From: an uncultured Eubacteriales bacterium
Lineage (GTDB): Bacteria; Bacillota; Clostridia; Oscillospirales; Oscillospiraceae
Direction: 5' to 3'
Length of the DNA stretch: 22,640 nucleotides
NCBI GenBank assembly: GCA_900556935.1
Contig: USQL01000033.1
Coordinates: 1 to 22,640 of the forward strand
Below the pieces are notes generated by a model, which was not told the DNA's origin, made no database searches, and worked only from the letters and a program-made list of their open reading frames with translations. This document shows, piece after piece, positions 7,919 through 15,726 of this stretch. The first letter of the stretch is position 1. Every line of letters begins with the position of its first letter. A program made the position numbers and the translations under genes.

Positions 7919-8069
7919 CGAAGCCCACATTGACGAAATTCTCCGTCTGGCCGCTTACGCCGGTTCCCTCCTGCCCGGGCTTGGCATCGCCTGTCTTGTC
8001 TGCGCGTCCCTGTACGCCGCCAGCTGGGCACTCTCCATCCGGTTTTTTGAAAAGAAGCCGCTTGGATGA
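7914..8069 (+). pseudogene. C-terminal stump of an ABC-2-type permease gene
   Basis: An open frame of 51 codons ending in TGA (8067-8069) has no start codon; a stop at 7911-7913 closes it upstream exactly at the end arm of the fold-back element. The peptide has a hydrophobic helix (SLLPGLGIACLVCASLYAAS) followed by ALSIRFFEKKPLG. That is the usual last helix and basic tail of ABC-2-type permeases, where the final residues read like SIxxFxKK. Codon use is GC-rich like its neighbours. It reads as the surviving 3' end of a permease gene whose body was lost at or near the repeat. The plus-strand terminator at 8191-8226 would have ended its transcript. Confidence 0.5.
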
Positions 8070-8109
8070 CATAACTTCATAGGAACTTAATATTTATCGA
8101 CTTTTTCTT

Positions 8110-8172
8110 TTAATATTCTCCGGGTATACTGTAGCCATAAGGTAAATAAACAATTTCACCTTTCTTTTTCAT
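8110..8172 (-). CDS. Possible 20-residue peptide with ideal ribosome site
   Basis: Minus-strand ATG at 8172 preceded by GGAGGAGAAA, then MKKKGEIVYLPYGYSIPGEY and TAA. The ribosome site is as good as any in the window and the region is AT-rich with no other gene. It lies beyond the hairpin that follows the leucine-rich-repeat gene. The product is unrecognised and may be a chance frame or a leader peptide. Confidence 0.25.
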   Translation of the reverse strand: MKKKGEIVYLPYGYSIPGEY

Positions 8173-8190
8173 TTTCTCCTCCAATTGTTC

Positions 8191-8226
8191 AACCCCCGCG
8201 GTTTTCCGCGGGGGTTGCGCTTTTTC
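8191..8226 (+). terminator. Rho-independent terminator (plus strand)
   Basis: A perfect 11-bp GC stem, AACCCCCGCGG (8191-8201) and complement (8206-8216), TTTT loop, then GCGC and five T (8221-8225). The U-tract points to a plus-strand transcript, fitting the truncated permease remnant at 7914-8069. It also faces the convergent end of the leucine-rich-repeat gene. Confidence 0.75.
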
Positions 8227-8230
8227 TGTA

Positions 8231-9880
8231 TTAGTCCAGATACCAGCCGGTCTTATTGGGGGCGTGGGGGTACTTGAAGGCCTCGGCGGCTTTTTCGTAC
8301 CATTCCATCTTGGTCTCCTTGTCGGAATACCGCCAGCCTACACCGAACTCCTGGGAGCCGGAGTACATGGTATTGCAGTCCGGATGGGTTTCGACGAAGC
8401 TGTCCTTGTCCTCCTGGGGGATCCGGCTGCCGGTGCCGCCCACGGCCACCAGATGGGTCAGGGGCAATTCTTCCAGGCCCGCAAGACTATCCACCTTGGT
8501 GTAGCTGATGTTCAGCATTTCCAGGGATTCGCAGCCCGCCAGGGGGGACACATCCGTAATATAGCCGCAGTTGGAGATTTCCAGCACCCGCAGCTTTTTG
8601 CAGTTCGCCAGAGGCTCCAGGGTCTTGATGGGGGAACCGGAGAGAATCAGCACCTCCAGATTGGGCATACCGGCGATGAAATCACAGGTATTGAGGTATT
8701 CATCGTGGCCGAAATCCGCATAGACCACATCCTCGCAGTACTGCAAATCCGCGCAGTTGCTGTCCTTCAAATCATAGACACAGCGGATAACCTCCGCGTC
8801 CGTCATGGAGCTGCCGCCGCCGAAATACACCCGCCAGACAATCTTGGTCTTGTCCCGGTAGTCGTCCCGAAGCTTTGCGAGGACTTCATTGGAAAGGCCG
8901 CAGTCCTCCAGCACAAACCGCTTGCAGTTGGAGAGCATGTCCAGGGCCTGCCGGACGGTCTCCTCCCCCTCGTCGCCGATTTTCACGCCCTTTAAGGCGA
9001 CCTCCTCCATATCGGTGGACAGGGTCTTGCCGTAGAAATCAAAGGCGTAGTGGAATACGGCGTTGGGGGCCGCGGCAATCAGCTCCTTGGCCTCCTCCTG
9101 GGTGAGCTTGGAGGTGCCGTCGCTGCCGCAGAGCTCTACGGTTTCCAGGCCCGGGAACAGGCCCAGCTTCCGTGCGGCGGAAGCAAGCTCCGTTTCCGTA
9201 ATGTTCGACAGGTCCAAGGCCGTCACCGTGCTGTCCTGCTCCCGGTCCAGAAGGTAGACCGTATAGGAGATATCCAGCGCCGGGAATTCCTCCCGCAGGG
9301 CCGTGAGCTGTTCCATGGTCAAATCCGTCTTGTGCAGGGTAATCGCCGTCAGGCTGTGCAGATACCGGATAGCCTCTTTCAGGGTGTCCAGGTCATAGTC
9401 CCCGGGCTCTAAGTCCAGGCTTTCCACATCCGGGTCCACAAAGGAGCCGCCCAGGGCCACTTGGTAGGCAACCTGCACGTTTGGCAGCGCAGCCTGGAGC
9501 ATTTCCAGGGCTTCATAATTGTCGCAGGCCCCGGCGTTGACGGTTTTCAGGTTGGGAAAATAGTTTTGCAGAATCCGGATATCCTCGCTGCTGGGATTCT
9601 GAATAGAGACGGTCTCGGAATCGCTCTGAACCTTCTTGTTCTGGAAGGGCACATTCCAGAGAATGTCGCAGCCGGGAAGCTCCGAATGCACCGCGTCGTA
9701 GTGGGCAAAGGAGATGTCCTCCTCCCGCAGGTCCAAATAGGTGGCATCCAGGGCATAGGCCTTGCCCTCTACAAAAATATGGGTATTCTGGTAGTAAATA
9801 TAGGCCAGGGTCCCCCCCGCCGCCGCCACCGCCAGCACGGCGATGACCACCAGAATGGCAACCAGCTTATTGCTTTTCAA
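8231..9880 (-). CDS. Membrane-anchored leucine-rich-repeat protein
   Basis: About 549 aa from the preferred TTG start. Residues 5-27 form a hydrophobic anchor (NKLVAILVVIAVLAVAAAGG) without a lipobox, so the protein is probably tethered with its bulk outside the cell. The body contains leucine-rich-repeat-like units. The clearest are near the C-terminus (about 405-490): NLEVLILSGSPIKTLEPLAN, then KKLRVLEISN and SLEMLNIS, the SDS22/internalin-like spacing of 22-23 residues. More divergent units occur before that. The start was chosen as TTG at 9880 because CGGAGG (9889-9894) sits eight bases upstream. The in-frame TTG at 9913 falls inside the probable -10 box and would not be in the mRNA. It follows fumarase on the same strand but has its own promoter. 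Function is unknown; binding or scaffold roles are typical of such proteins. Confidence 0.8.
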   Translation of the reverse strand: MKSNKLVAILVVIAVLAVAAAGGTLAYIYYQNTHIFVEGKAYALDATYLDLREEDISFAHYDAVHSELPGCDILWNVPFQNKKVQSDSETVSIQNPSSEDIRILQNYFPNLKTVNAGACDNYEALEMLQAALPNVQVAYQVALGGSFVDPDVESLDLEPGDYDLDTLKEAIRYLHSLTAITLHKTDLTMEQLTALREEFPALDISYTVYLLDREQDSTVTALDLSNITETELASAARKLGLFPGLETVELCGSDGTSKLTQEEAKELIAAAPNAVFHYAFDFYGKTLSTDMEEVALKGVKIGDEGEETVRQALDMLSNCKRFVLEDCGLSNEVLAKLRDDYRDKTKIVWRVYFGGGSSMTDAEVIRCVYDLKDSNCADLQYCEDVVYADFGHDEYLNTCDFIAGMPNLEVLILSGSPIKTLEPLANCKKLRVLEISNCGYITDVSPLAGCESLEMLNISYTKVDSLAGLEELPLTHLVAVGGTGSRIPQEDKDSFVETHPDCNTMYSGSQEFGVGWRYSDKETKMEWYEKAAEAFKYPHAPNKTGWYLD

Positions 9881-9912
9881 TGTGTTTTCCTCCGATTGAC
9901 AAATTCCAGCCA

Positions 9913-9941
9913 ATCATAATACAATTTTGTGAAAAATTCAA
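9913..9941 (-). promoter_or_regulatory. Promoter of the leucine-rich-repeat gene
   Basis: On the minus strand TTGAAT (9941-9936), a 17-base spacer, and TATGAT (9918-9913). Transcription would start near 9905, downstream of the in-frame TTG at 9913 and upstream of the TTG at 9880 with its Shine-Dalgarno. This supports the shorter reading of the gene. Confidence 0.6.
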
Positions 9942-9947
9942 TGGTTT

Positions 9948-11324
9948 TCAGACCATTTCCTCCGGGTGGAACACCTCATCAAACCGTTCCGCCGTCAAAA
10001 AGCCCAGCTTGACGCAGGCCTCCTTCAAAGAGATATTCTCCTTGTAGGCAAGCTTTGCGGTCTTGGCGGCGTTTTCATATCCGATATAGGGGTTCAGGGC
10101 CGTCACCAGCATCAGAGAGTTGTGGAGATTGTGGGCCATCTTCTCCCGGTTGGCTTTGATGCCCACGGCGCAGTGTTCGTTGAAGGAGCCAATGGACTCC
10201 GTCAGAAGCCGGGCGGACTGCAAAAAGTTGTAGGCGCACACCGGCATAAACACATTCAGCTCAAAATTGCCCTGGCTGGCCGCCATGCCCACAGCCACAT
10301 CATTGCCCATGACCTGCACCGCCACCATGGTAACCTGCTCGCACTGGGTGGGATTGACCTTTCCCGGCATAATGGAGGAACCCGGCTCGTTTTCGGGGAT
10401 GGAAATCTCCCCCAGGCCGTCTCTGGGGCCGGAGGCCAGCCAGCGCACGTCGTTGGCAATCTTCATCATGTCCGCGGCCAGAGCCTTTAGGGCACCGTGG
10501 GCAAAGACCAGCTCGTCCTTGGAGGTCAGGGCGTGGAACTTATTGGGTGCCGTGATAAACCGCTTGCCCGTGAGCTCCGATACGGCATCGGCCACCGCCG
10601 TGTCAAAGCCCTTGGGCGCGTTGAGCCCCGTACCCACGGCGGTGCCCCCCAGGGCCAGCTCCTTTAGGCCCGGCAAAGACAGCTCAATCAAATGCTTATC
10701 CCGCTCCAGGCTGCTGCGCCAGCCGGAAATCTCCTGGGAGAAGGTAATGGGCGTGGCATCCTGCAAATGGGTTCTGCCGGATTTCACCACCCCCCGGTTC
10801 TCCTCCTCCAAGCGCCGGAAGGTGGCAAGCAACGTATCGATGGCCGGAAGGAGCCGATCCTCCAGCGCCAGGACCGCCGCGATGTGCATGGCGGTGGGGA
10901 AGGTATCGTTGGAGGACTGGGACATGTTGATGTCGTCATTTGGATGCAGCAGACGTTTCCCCGCCAGCTCATTGCCCCGGTTCGCGATGACCTCATTGGC
11001 ATTCATATTGGACTGGGTGCCGGAGCCGGTCTGCCAGACAACCAGGGGGAAATGGTCGTTGAGCCTGCCGCAGGCCACCTCGTCCGCCGCCTGAGAAATA
11101 GCGTTTCGCTTTTCCTCCGTCATTTTTTCCGGTTTCAGGGCGTGGTTTGCCATAGCCGCCGCCTTTTTGAGAATGCCGAAGGCATAGGTAATCTCCCGGG
11201 GCATAGTCTCCAGGCCCACGCCGATGGGAAAATTGTTCCGGCTCCGCTCGGTCTGGGCTCCCCAGTACCTGTCCGCCGGAACCCGGACCTGCCCCATTGA
11301 GTCGTGCTCGATACGATATTCCAT
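9948..11324 (-). CDS. fumC: Class II fumarate hydratase
   Basis: 458 aa, the normal length of oxygen-stable, iron-independent fumarase, a cytosolic homotetramer that interconverts fumarate and L-malate. Diagnostic segments are GSGTQSNMNANEV (100-112), SSNDTFPTAMH (137-147), GRTHLQDATP with the catalytic-site histidine at 186, and the superfamily signature GSSIMPGKVNPTQ (315-327) with the catalytic serine on the flexible loop. All are intact. AAAGGAG precedes the ATG. Aspartase and argininosuccinate lyase share the signature, but the N-terminal pattern (MEYRIEHDSMGQVRVPADRY, WGAQTERSRNNF) is that of FumC. Its stop codon lies in a small hairpin (AATGGT/ACCATT) followed by a T-rich stretch, possibly a weak terminator before the leucine-rich-repeat gene. 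Confidence 0.96.
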   Translation of the reverse strand: MEYRIEHDSMGQVRVPADRYWGAQTERSRNNFPIGVGLETMPREITYAFGILKKAAAMANHALKPEKMTEEKRNAISQAADEVACGRLNDHFPLVVWQTGSGTQSNMNANEVIANRGNELAGKRLLHPNDDINMSQSSNDTFPTAMHIAAVLALEDRLLPAIDTLLATFRRLEEENRGVVKSGRTHLQDATPITFSQEISGWRSSLERDKHLIELSLPGLKELALGGTAVGTGLNAPKGFDTAVADAVSELTGKRFITAPNKFHALTSKDELVFAHGALKALAADMMKIANDVRWLASGPRDGLGEISIPENEPGSSIMPGKVNPTQCEQVTMVAVQVMGNDVAVGMAASQGNFELNVFMPVCAYNFLQSARLLTESIGSFNEHCAVGIKANREKMAHNLHNSLMLVTALNPYIGYENAAKTAKLAYKENISLKEACVKLGFLTAERFDEVFHPEEMV

Positions 11325-11397
11325 GTGAGTGCTCCTTTGCTGTTTTTTTCTAGAATATCATATCCTGTGAAAAAAGGGAAGCGGTAAAAGTGCGGCA

Positions 11398-12411
11398 CTA
11401 TTTGGTTGTCTCCCGCTGGATCATTCTGGGAAGTGCCGTATAGGTCTGAATAAGCATGGCCGGATCTTTGATTTTCCGTAGAAGCTGAGCAGCTGCGTGA
11501 ACGCCAAGACTGAACAGATCAATCTCAATCACTGTGGGTTTGGGAGAAAGCAGCGGCGTATAGGGGTAATCGTCGAACGCAATCAGGGACAGCTCTTCCG
11601 GCATACGGATTCCTTTCTGCGCAATTGCCCGCATAGCGCCAACGGTCATCAGGCTGTTGGTGCAGATGATGCCGTCTGGGCGTTCGGGCAGTTCCAGAAG
11701 CGCCAAGACGGATCTGCAGATGGAATCGATATCCGGCTCATTATAGGTGATAAACGTCTCGGGAATTTTCAAATCATTCTTTTGTGCCGCCAAGCGAAAT
11801 CCTCGCAGGCGATCCATGAAAATCTTGTCTTCCTTTTGACCACCTATATAGGCAATCCTGCGGCAGCCGCATTCCAGCAGTTTTTCTACCGCAATATTGG
11901 CTGAAAGCGCATTGTTTGTATCAATCCAGGAAATAATCGAATCAAATCCTGGCTGTCCTATGCAAATTTGCGGAAAATCATATTGCAGCAGCAGGCGTTC
12001 CATCTGCGGTGTAATAAAGGAACCGTTAATAACCACGCCGTCTGCGGAACGGCTAACGATAGCATCTTCCAGTATCTGTTCGATTTTTTTCCCAGGATCG
12101 CTGAGATTCAGAAGCGTCAGATGATAGCCTCTGCGGCTGAGCTCATGTTCTGCGCCGCAGATGATATCAAACATATGCGGATTCTGAAAAGGGAGCCCCT
12201 TGTAAAAGCTATCTGCATACAAAATGTTCTTTGTTGCACGCTTCGCAAGGTTGGCTGCAGAAACATTGGGGGAATAATTCAACTCCTTAACAATGCGAAG
12301 AACTTTTTCCCGGGTAGCAGGGGAGACATACATCTTGTTATTCAATACTTTGCTGACGGTCGCGATAGAAACACCGGCTTTGTCTGCGACATCTTGAATG
12401 GTATAGGCCAT
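11398..12411 (-). CDS. LacI-family transcriptional regulator
   Basis: 337 aa. The N-terminal LacI helix-turn-helix and hinge are intact: IQDVADKAGVSIATVSKVLN (residues 5-24), then YVSPATREKVLRIVKELNYS, with the hinge near residue 50. A periplasmic-binding-protein-like effector domain follows (about 60-330). It is divergent from a maltodextrin-type ABC/GH13 operon, so it most likely represses that operon until a maltodextrin-derived inducer binds. Two operator-like sites with the AAAACG core are in the shared intergenic region; the one at 12431-12444 lies between its own probable -10 and its ribosome site, implying autoregulation. The preferred start has AAAGGAGAGAG upstream. Compared with the genes to its left, codon use is less GC-rich, as is that of the whole sugar cluster. 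Confidence 0.92.
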   Translation of the reverse strand: MAYTIQDVADKAGVSIATVSKVLNNKMYVSPATREKVLRIVKELNYSPNVSAANLAKRATKNILYADSFYKGLPFQNPHMFDIICGAEHELSRRGYHLTLLNLSDPGKKIEQILEDAIVSRSADGVVINGSFITPQMERLLLQYDFPQICIGQPGFDSIISWIDTNNALSANIAVEKLLECGCRRIAYIGGQKEDKIFMDRLRGFRLAAQKNDLKIPETFITYNEPDIDSICRSVLALLELPERPDGIICTNSLMTVGAMRAIAQKGIRMPEELSLIAFDDYPYTPLLSPKPTVIEIDLFSLGVHAAAQLLRKIKDPAMLIQTYTALPRMIQRETTK

Positions 12412-12430
12412 TAAATTCTCTCTCCTTTTC

Positions 12431-12444
12431 GGAAAACGCTTTCT
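12431..12444. promoter_or_regulatory. LacI-type operator near the regulator gene
   Basis: GGAAAACGCTTTCT is a near-palindrome around a central CG. It matches the LacI/CcpA-type pattern with one deviation at the first base. It lies next to an extended -10 (minus-strand TGCTAAAAT, 12454-12446), where a bound repressor would block transcription of the regulator gene. Binding by CcpA instead of the local LacI protein is possible. Confidence 0.55.
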
Positions 12445-12475
12445 GATTTTAGCAGAAACAGCAATGGAATTTCCG

Positions 12476-12504
12476 TTGACATTCCGTTGCTATCATGCTA
12501 CAAT
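12476..12504 (+). promoter_or_regulatory. Strong promoter of the maltodextrin operon
   Basis: TTGACA (12476-12481), 17-base spacer, TACAAT (12499-12504), with TG one base before the -10. The -35 is flanked by an imperfect inverted repeat, AGCAATGGAAT (12460-12470) and ATTCCGTTGCT (12481-12491), with ten of eleven positions matching. This may be an additional regulator site. The leader before the binding-protein gene is about 105 bases. Confidence 0.75.
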
Positions 12505-12573
12505 CCAGATAGATTTTACAGCATACTAAAGAATATTGCAATATCTTTTGTATAATTTTTTCTCGCAAAGCAT

Positions 12574-12583
12574 AAAACGTTTT
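12574..12583. promoter_or_regulatory. LacI-type operator in the operon leader
   Basis: AAAACGTTTT is a perfect 10-bp palindrome with the same AAAACG core as the site at 12431-12444. It lies about 70 bases downstream of the -10, where a bound LacI protein could act as a roadblock or form a loop with the other site. Confidence 0.5.
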
Positions 12584-12615
12584 CCTAATATAGCAACTGA
12601 AAGGAGATTTCTAAA

Positions 12616-13893
12616 ATGAAAAAGACATTTGCTCTGCTTTTGGCTCTGGTCCTTTGCCTCGGCATCCTTTCCGGATGTTCTCAATCGCCCGCCCCGGCAG
12701 GAACCGCACCGCAGGCACCCCAGAATACACAGGCCTCGGAAACAACGCCACCGGTAGAGAACGTAACTGTGACCATCTGGCACGATGGCAGCGAGGCTAT
12801 CATGCAGACGATTGCAGACCAGGTCAATTCCGCACTGGCAGCGGATGGGATTACTGTTCAGTTTGAGAAAAAGACCGATATGCCCAGCCAGCTAAAGCTA
12901 TACGGTAGTGACGCGGCGAATGGCCCGGATATGTATTTCTACGCCCATGATGTTCTGGGAACCTTCGTAGCCATGAATATCCTTGCACCGCTTTCTGACA
13001 TCGTAGATACCGATGCGCTGCTTGCTGATGCGCTTCCCATGACCATCAAGGCGGGGCAGTTGAACGGCACCCAGTATTTGCTCCCCGTTTACTTCGAAAC
13101 GCTGGTCTTTCTGTACAACAAATCCCTGTGGGAAGGCGAGATTCCAGATACAACGGAAGCGCTGTATGACTACATGGTGGCCCACACGGATGCAAATGCC
13201 GGCATCTACGCCGTGGTTAACCAGCACACCAACGCCTACAACGTCTCGCCCTTTATCTACGGCTTCGGCGGCTACGTTCTCAGCGAGGATGGCAAACCCG
13301 GCTTCACAGATGCCAAAACCATGGAGGCCGTAGAATATAATAAGAAATTCGGCCTTCTTCAGGCAGACGGGGACTACAACACCGTTACAACACTCTTCAA
13401 CGAAGGCAAGGCCGCAGCCATCATCGGTGGCCCCTGGCTGACTTCCGGTATTGAAGCCGCCGGAATTGATTACGGTGTAGCCTCTCTTTCAAATATGAAG
13501 CTGCCCAACGGCAACGGCCTGGCTCCATTCTCCGGTGTACAGGGCGCAGGCGTACTGAAAATTGCATTGGAAACGAAAAAAGATGCGATTGCAAAGGTTC
13601 TGACAGCTATGGCTTCTCCTGATGTTGGCATTGCTCTGGCAAATGCAGCCGGATGTGCACCCGCAAACAACAAAGCCTATGATGACAAAACTGTTGCGGC
13701 AAATCCCATGATTGCCGCCATTCAGGAAACAGCATCCACCGCCCAGCCCATGCCCAATATTCCCGAGATGAATGTGATGTGGGGGCCTGCTGAAAGCTTG
13801 CTTGTCAGCGTCAATAAGAATGGCGAGGATGTGGCCAAGGCTGCTGAGGGAGCCCAGGCTGCCGCTGAGCAGGCCATTGCTGATATGCAGTAA
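12616..13893 (+). CDS. Maltodextrin-type solute-binding lipoprotein
   Basis: 425 aa. The signal peptide ends in a lipobox (LSGC, Cys21), so the mature protein is lipid-anchored outside the membrane, followed by an Ala/Pro/Thr-rich linker (about 22-50). The mature domain is a cluster-D, MalE-like extracellular solute-binding protein: VTIWHDG opening, YFYAHD / GTFVAMNILAPLSD, and GGPWLTSGIEAAGIDYGVAS in the middle third. The substrate is inferred as malto- or cyclodextrins because a GH13 enzyme ends the operon. AAAGGAG precedes the ATG. It is the first gene after the operator-controlled promoter, and a hairpin separates it from the permease genes, which commonly keeps binding-protein levels higher than permease levels. 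Confidence 0.92.
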   Translation: MKKTFALLLALVLCLGILSGCSQSPAPAGTAPQAPQNTQASETTPPVENVTVTIWHDGSEAIMQTIADQVNSALAADGITVQFEKKTDMPSQLKLYGSDAANGPDMYFYAHDVLGTFVAMNILAPLSDIVDTDALLADALPMTIKAGQLNGTQYLLPVYFETLVFLYNKSLWEGEIPDTTEALYDYMVAHTDANAGIYAVVNQHTNAYNVSPFIYGFGGYVLSEDGKPGFTDAKTMEAVEYNKKFGLLQADGDYNTVTTLFNEGKAAAIIGGPWLTSGIEAAGIDYGVASLSNMKLPNGNGLAPFSGVQGAGVLKIALETKKDAIAKVLTAMASPDVGIALANAAGCAPANNKAYDDKTVAANPMIAAIQETASTAQPMPNIPEMNVMWGPAESLLVSVNKNGEDVAKAAEGAQAAAEQAIADMQ

Positions 13894-13910
13894 ATTTTGT
13901 TTCCGGCACC

Positions 13911-13942
13911 GGGAGCGGTAACCTCTGCCGCTCCCATATTTT
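13911..13942 (+). terminator. Intercistronic hairpin between binding protein and permease
   Basis: Stem GGGAGCGG (13911-13918) with CCGCTCCC (13928-13935), nine-base loop, then ATATTTTT. It sits between the binding-protein stop and the permease ribosome site. It is probably a partial terminator or 3'-end stabiliser that sets the ratio of the two products. Confidence 0.6.
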
Positions 13943-13960
13943 TGCAAGGAGGTATCTGGA

Positions 13961-14845
13961 ATGTCCCAAAAATCCAGAATGAAGCCCTGGTTTTATTGCT
14001 TGCCTGCGCTGCTGCTTATCCTGATTGTTCTTGTTTTTCCGATTCTCTATACCGGCTATATTTCTCTGACAAATATGAATCTCTATCACTGGTCAGATTA
14101 TCGGCTCATTGGTCTAAGTAATTATGCCAGGGCACTTTTCAAGTTCGATTCCGGTTTCTTGAGCGCATTATGGACAACCCTGCTGTGGACAATCATCAAC
14201 ATGGTCCTGCAGATCGGCATTGGTTTTTTCATTGCCCTAGGGCTAAATGCCTCTGGGCTGCATCTGCGCCGGGTATACAAAACCATTTTGATGCTGCCCT
14301 GGGCAATGCCCGCCTACATTTCTATTTTGCTCTGGCGAGTAGGTATCTTCAATACAGAATTTGGGATCTTAAACAAATTTCTCGGAATTTTGGGATTTGA
14401 AAAAATCGATTTTCTCGGCAGCAATGCCATTGCGTTTTGCTCCTGTCTGGTACTGAACCTTTGGATGGCCCTTCCGTTTATGATCTCCACAATTGACGGG
14501 GCACTGCAAAGTGTTGATCGAAATCTCTATGAAAGCGCAAAGCTGGACGGAGCTGGATTTTTGACTGCCATCCGCAGTATTACCGTACCCTCCATTTGGC
14601 CCATTGTTGCACCCGCTGCTGTTATGACCACGTTTATTACGTTCAAACAGTTTGACATCATCTATCTTTTGACCCAGCAGCGGGGTTATATGACCGGTGC
14701 GGATCTAAATACCGTCATTACCTACGCCCACCAGAATGCCTTCGTTTCCAATAATTATGGGCTATCCAGTGCGGTCAGTATGCTGCTCTTTGTTATCATT
14801 ATTCTGTTTGCTTTTATGACAAACCGCAGTCTCCGGGAGGAATAA
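13961..14845 (+). CDS. Sugar ABC transporter permease, MalF-like
   Basis: 294 aa with six membrane helices, the first at about 10-32 (FYCLPALLLILIVLVFPILY). The cytoplasmic EAA loop that docks the ATPase is seen as ESAKLDGAGFLTAIRSITVP near residues 190-210, matching the consensus EAA---G---------I-LP. It lacks the long periplasmic insert of enterobacterial MalF, as is usual for Gram-positive members. AAGGAGG precedes the ATG. It is followed after three bases by the MalG-like permease, and together they form the membrane channel of the maltodextrin importer. No ATPase gene is present in the cluster. Confidence 0.93.
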   Translation: MSQKSRMKPWFYCLPALLLILIVLVFPILYTGYISLTNMNLYHWSDYRLIGLSNYARALFKFDSGFLSALWTTLLWTIINMVLQIGIGFFIALGLNASGLHLRRVYKTILMLPWAMPAYISILLWRVGIFNTEFGILNKFLGILGFEKIDFLGSNAIAFCSCLVLNLWMALPFMISTIDGALQSVDRNLYESAKLDGAGFLTAIRSITVPSIWPIVAPAAVMTTFITFKQFDIIYLLTQQRGYMTGADLNTVITYAHQNAFVSNNYGLSSAVSMLLFVIIILFAFMTNRSLREE

Positions 14846-14848
14846 GCT

Positions 14849-15706
14849 ATGAAAACGAAAACAGTTGCGCGCAAGAAAAGAAGGATCTGGCAATCAATCT
14901 GCCTCAACGGAATATTTCTCCTGCTCTGCCTGCTGGCACTAACACCGATCTTGTATGCACTGTCTGTATCCTTTAGCGGAAAGGGTGCAATTCTTTCCGG
15001 CTCGCTTTCTCTTTTTCCGTCAAATCCGACATTCGAAAATTACCGAGCGATCCTATTTGACGAGCCGTTTCTGCTGTGGATGAAGAATTCTCTGCTCCTC
15101 AGCGTCGGTACCATTCTCTTGGCGATGCTTTGCGCCATCCCTGCCGCCTATGCCGCATCCCGTTGGCGATTTCGAGGCCGGAAAGCAATGCTCCAGACTT
15201 TGCTGGTCCTAAACGCTTTTCCACAGGTACTCTCCCTGTTTGCCCTTTTTCGTGTACTCAAAACCTTGGGGCTTCTAAACAGGCACGCAGGGCTGACGCT
15301 GATCTATGCCGGGTCAATGTGTGTGTTTGCCATATGGAATATGAAGGGTTATTTCGATACGATCCCTGTGGAGATCGAGGAAGCGTCCAAAATAGACGGT
15401 GCCACCGATTTTCAGATGATTCAAAAAATCGTGCTGCCACTGGCCAAGCCAGCAATTGTCGTAACCTGTATGATGGTTCTGATCACCGTATGGAATGAAT
15501 ACCTGTTTTCTACCACATTTTTGCTGGATAGCCGTACCTATTCTCTGGCTGGTGGTCTTTATCAGCTGCAATCCAACGATTATAGCCGGAGCTGGCCGAT
15601 GTTTACTGCGGCATCCATTTTGACTTCCGTCCCGCTGCTGCTAATCTTCTTTAAAGTACAAAAATATATGGTCTCCGGTCTGACCGCCGGAGGTGTTAAA
15701 GGATAA
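14849..15706 (+). CDS. Sugar ABC transporter permease, MalG-like
   Basis: 285 aa with six membrane segments, the first at about 15-38. The EAA motif is EEASKIDGATDFQMIQKIVL near residues 177-196. The N-terminal basic stretch (KTKTVARKKRR) and the C-terminal GLTAGGVKG are typical of MalG-like permeases. GGGAGGAA overlaps the end of the preceding permease gene and serves this ATG. It pairs with the MalF-like permease to import the ligand delivered by the lipoprotein. The ATP-hydrolysing subunit must come from elsewhere, as with shared MsmX/MalK-type ATPases in Firmicutes. Confidence 0.93.
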   Translation: MKTKTVARKKRRIWQSICLNGIFLLLCLLALTPILYALSVSFSGKGAILSGSLSLFPSNPTFENYRAILFDEPFLLWMKNSLLLSVGTILLAMLCAIPAAYAASRWRFRGRKAMLQTLLVLNAFPQVLSLFALFRVLKTLGLLNRHAGLTLIYAGSMCVFAIWNMKGYFDTIPVEIEEASKIDGATDFQMIQKIVLPLAKPAIVVTCMMVLITVWNEYLFSTTFLLDSRTYSLAGGLYQLQSNDYSRSWPMFTAASILTSVPLLLIFFKVQKYMVSGLTAGGVKG

Positions 15707-15726
15707 CACAAAAAGGAGGCTTACTT

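Noticed and set aside
8071..8090. FRT/loxP-like site (TTCATAGGAACTT)
   Set aside because: Only one half resembles a recombinase site; there is no inverted partner.
9881..9913. Extending the leucine-rich-repeat gene to the TTG at 9913
   Set aside because: That codon lies in the likely -10 box and has no ribosome site; the TTG at 9880 has both features in place.
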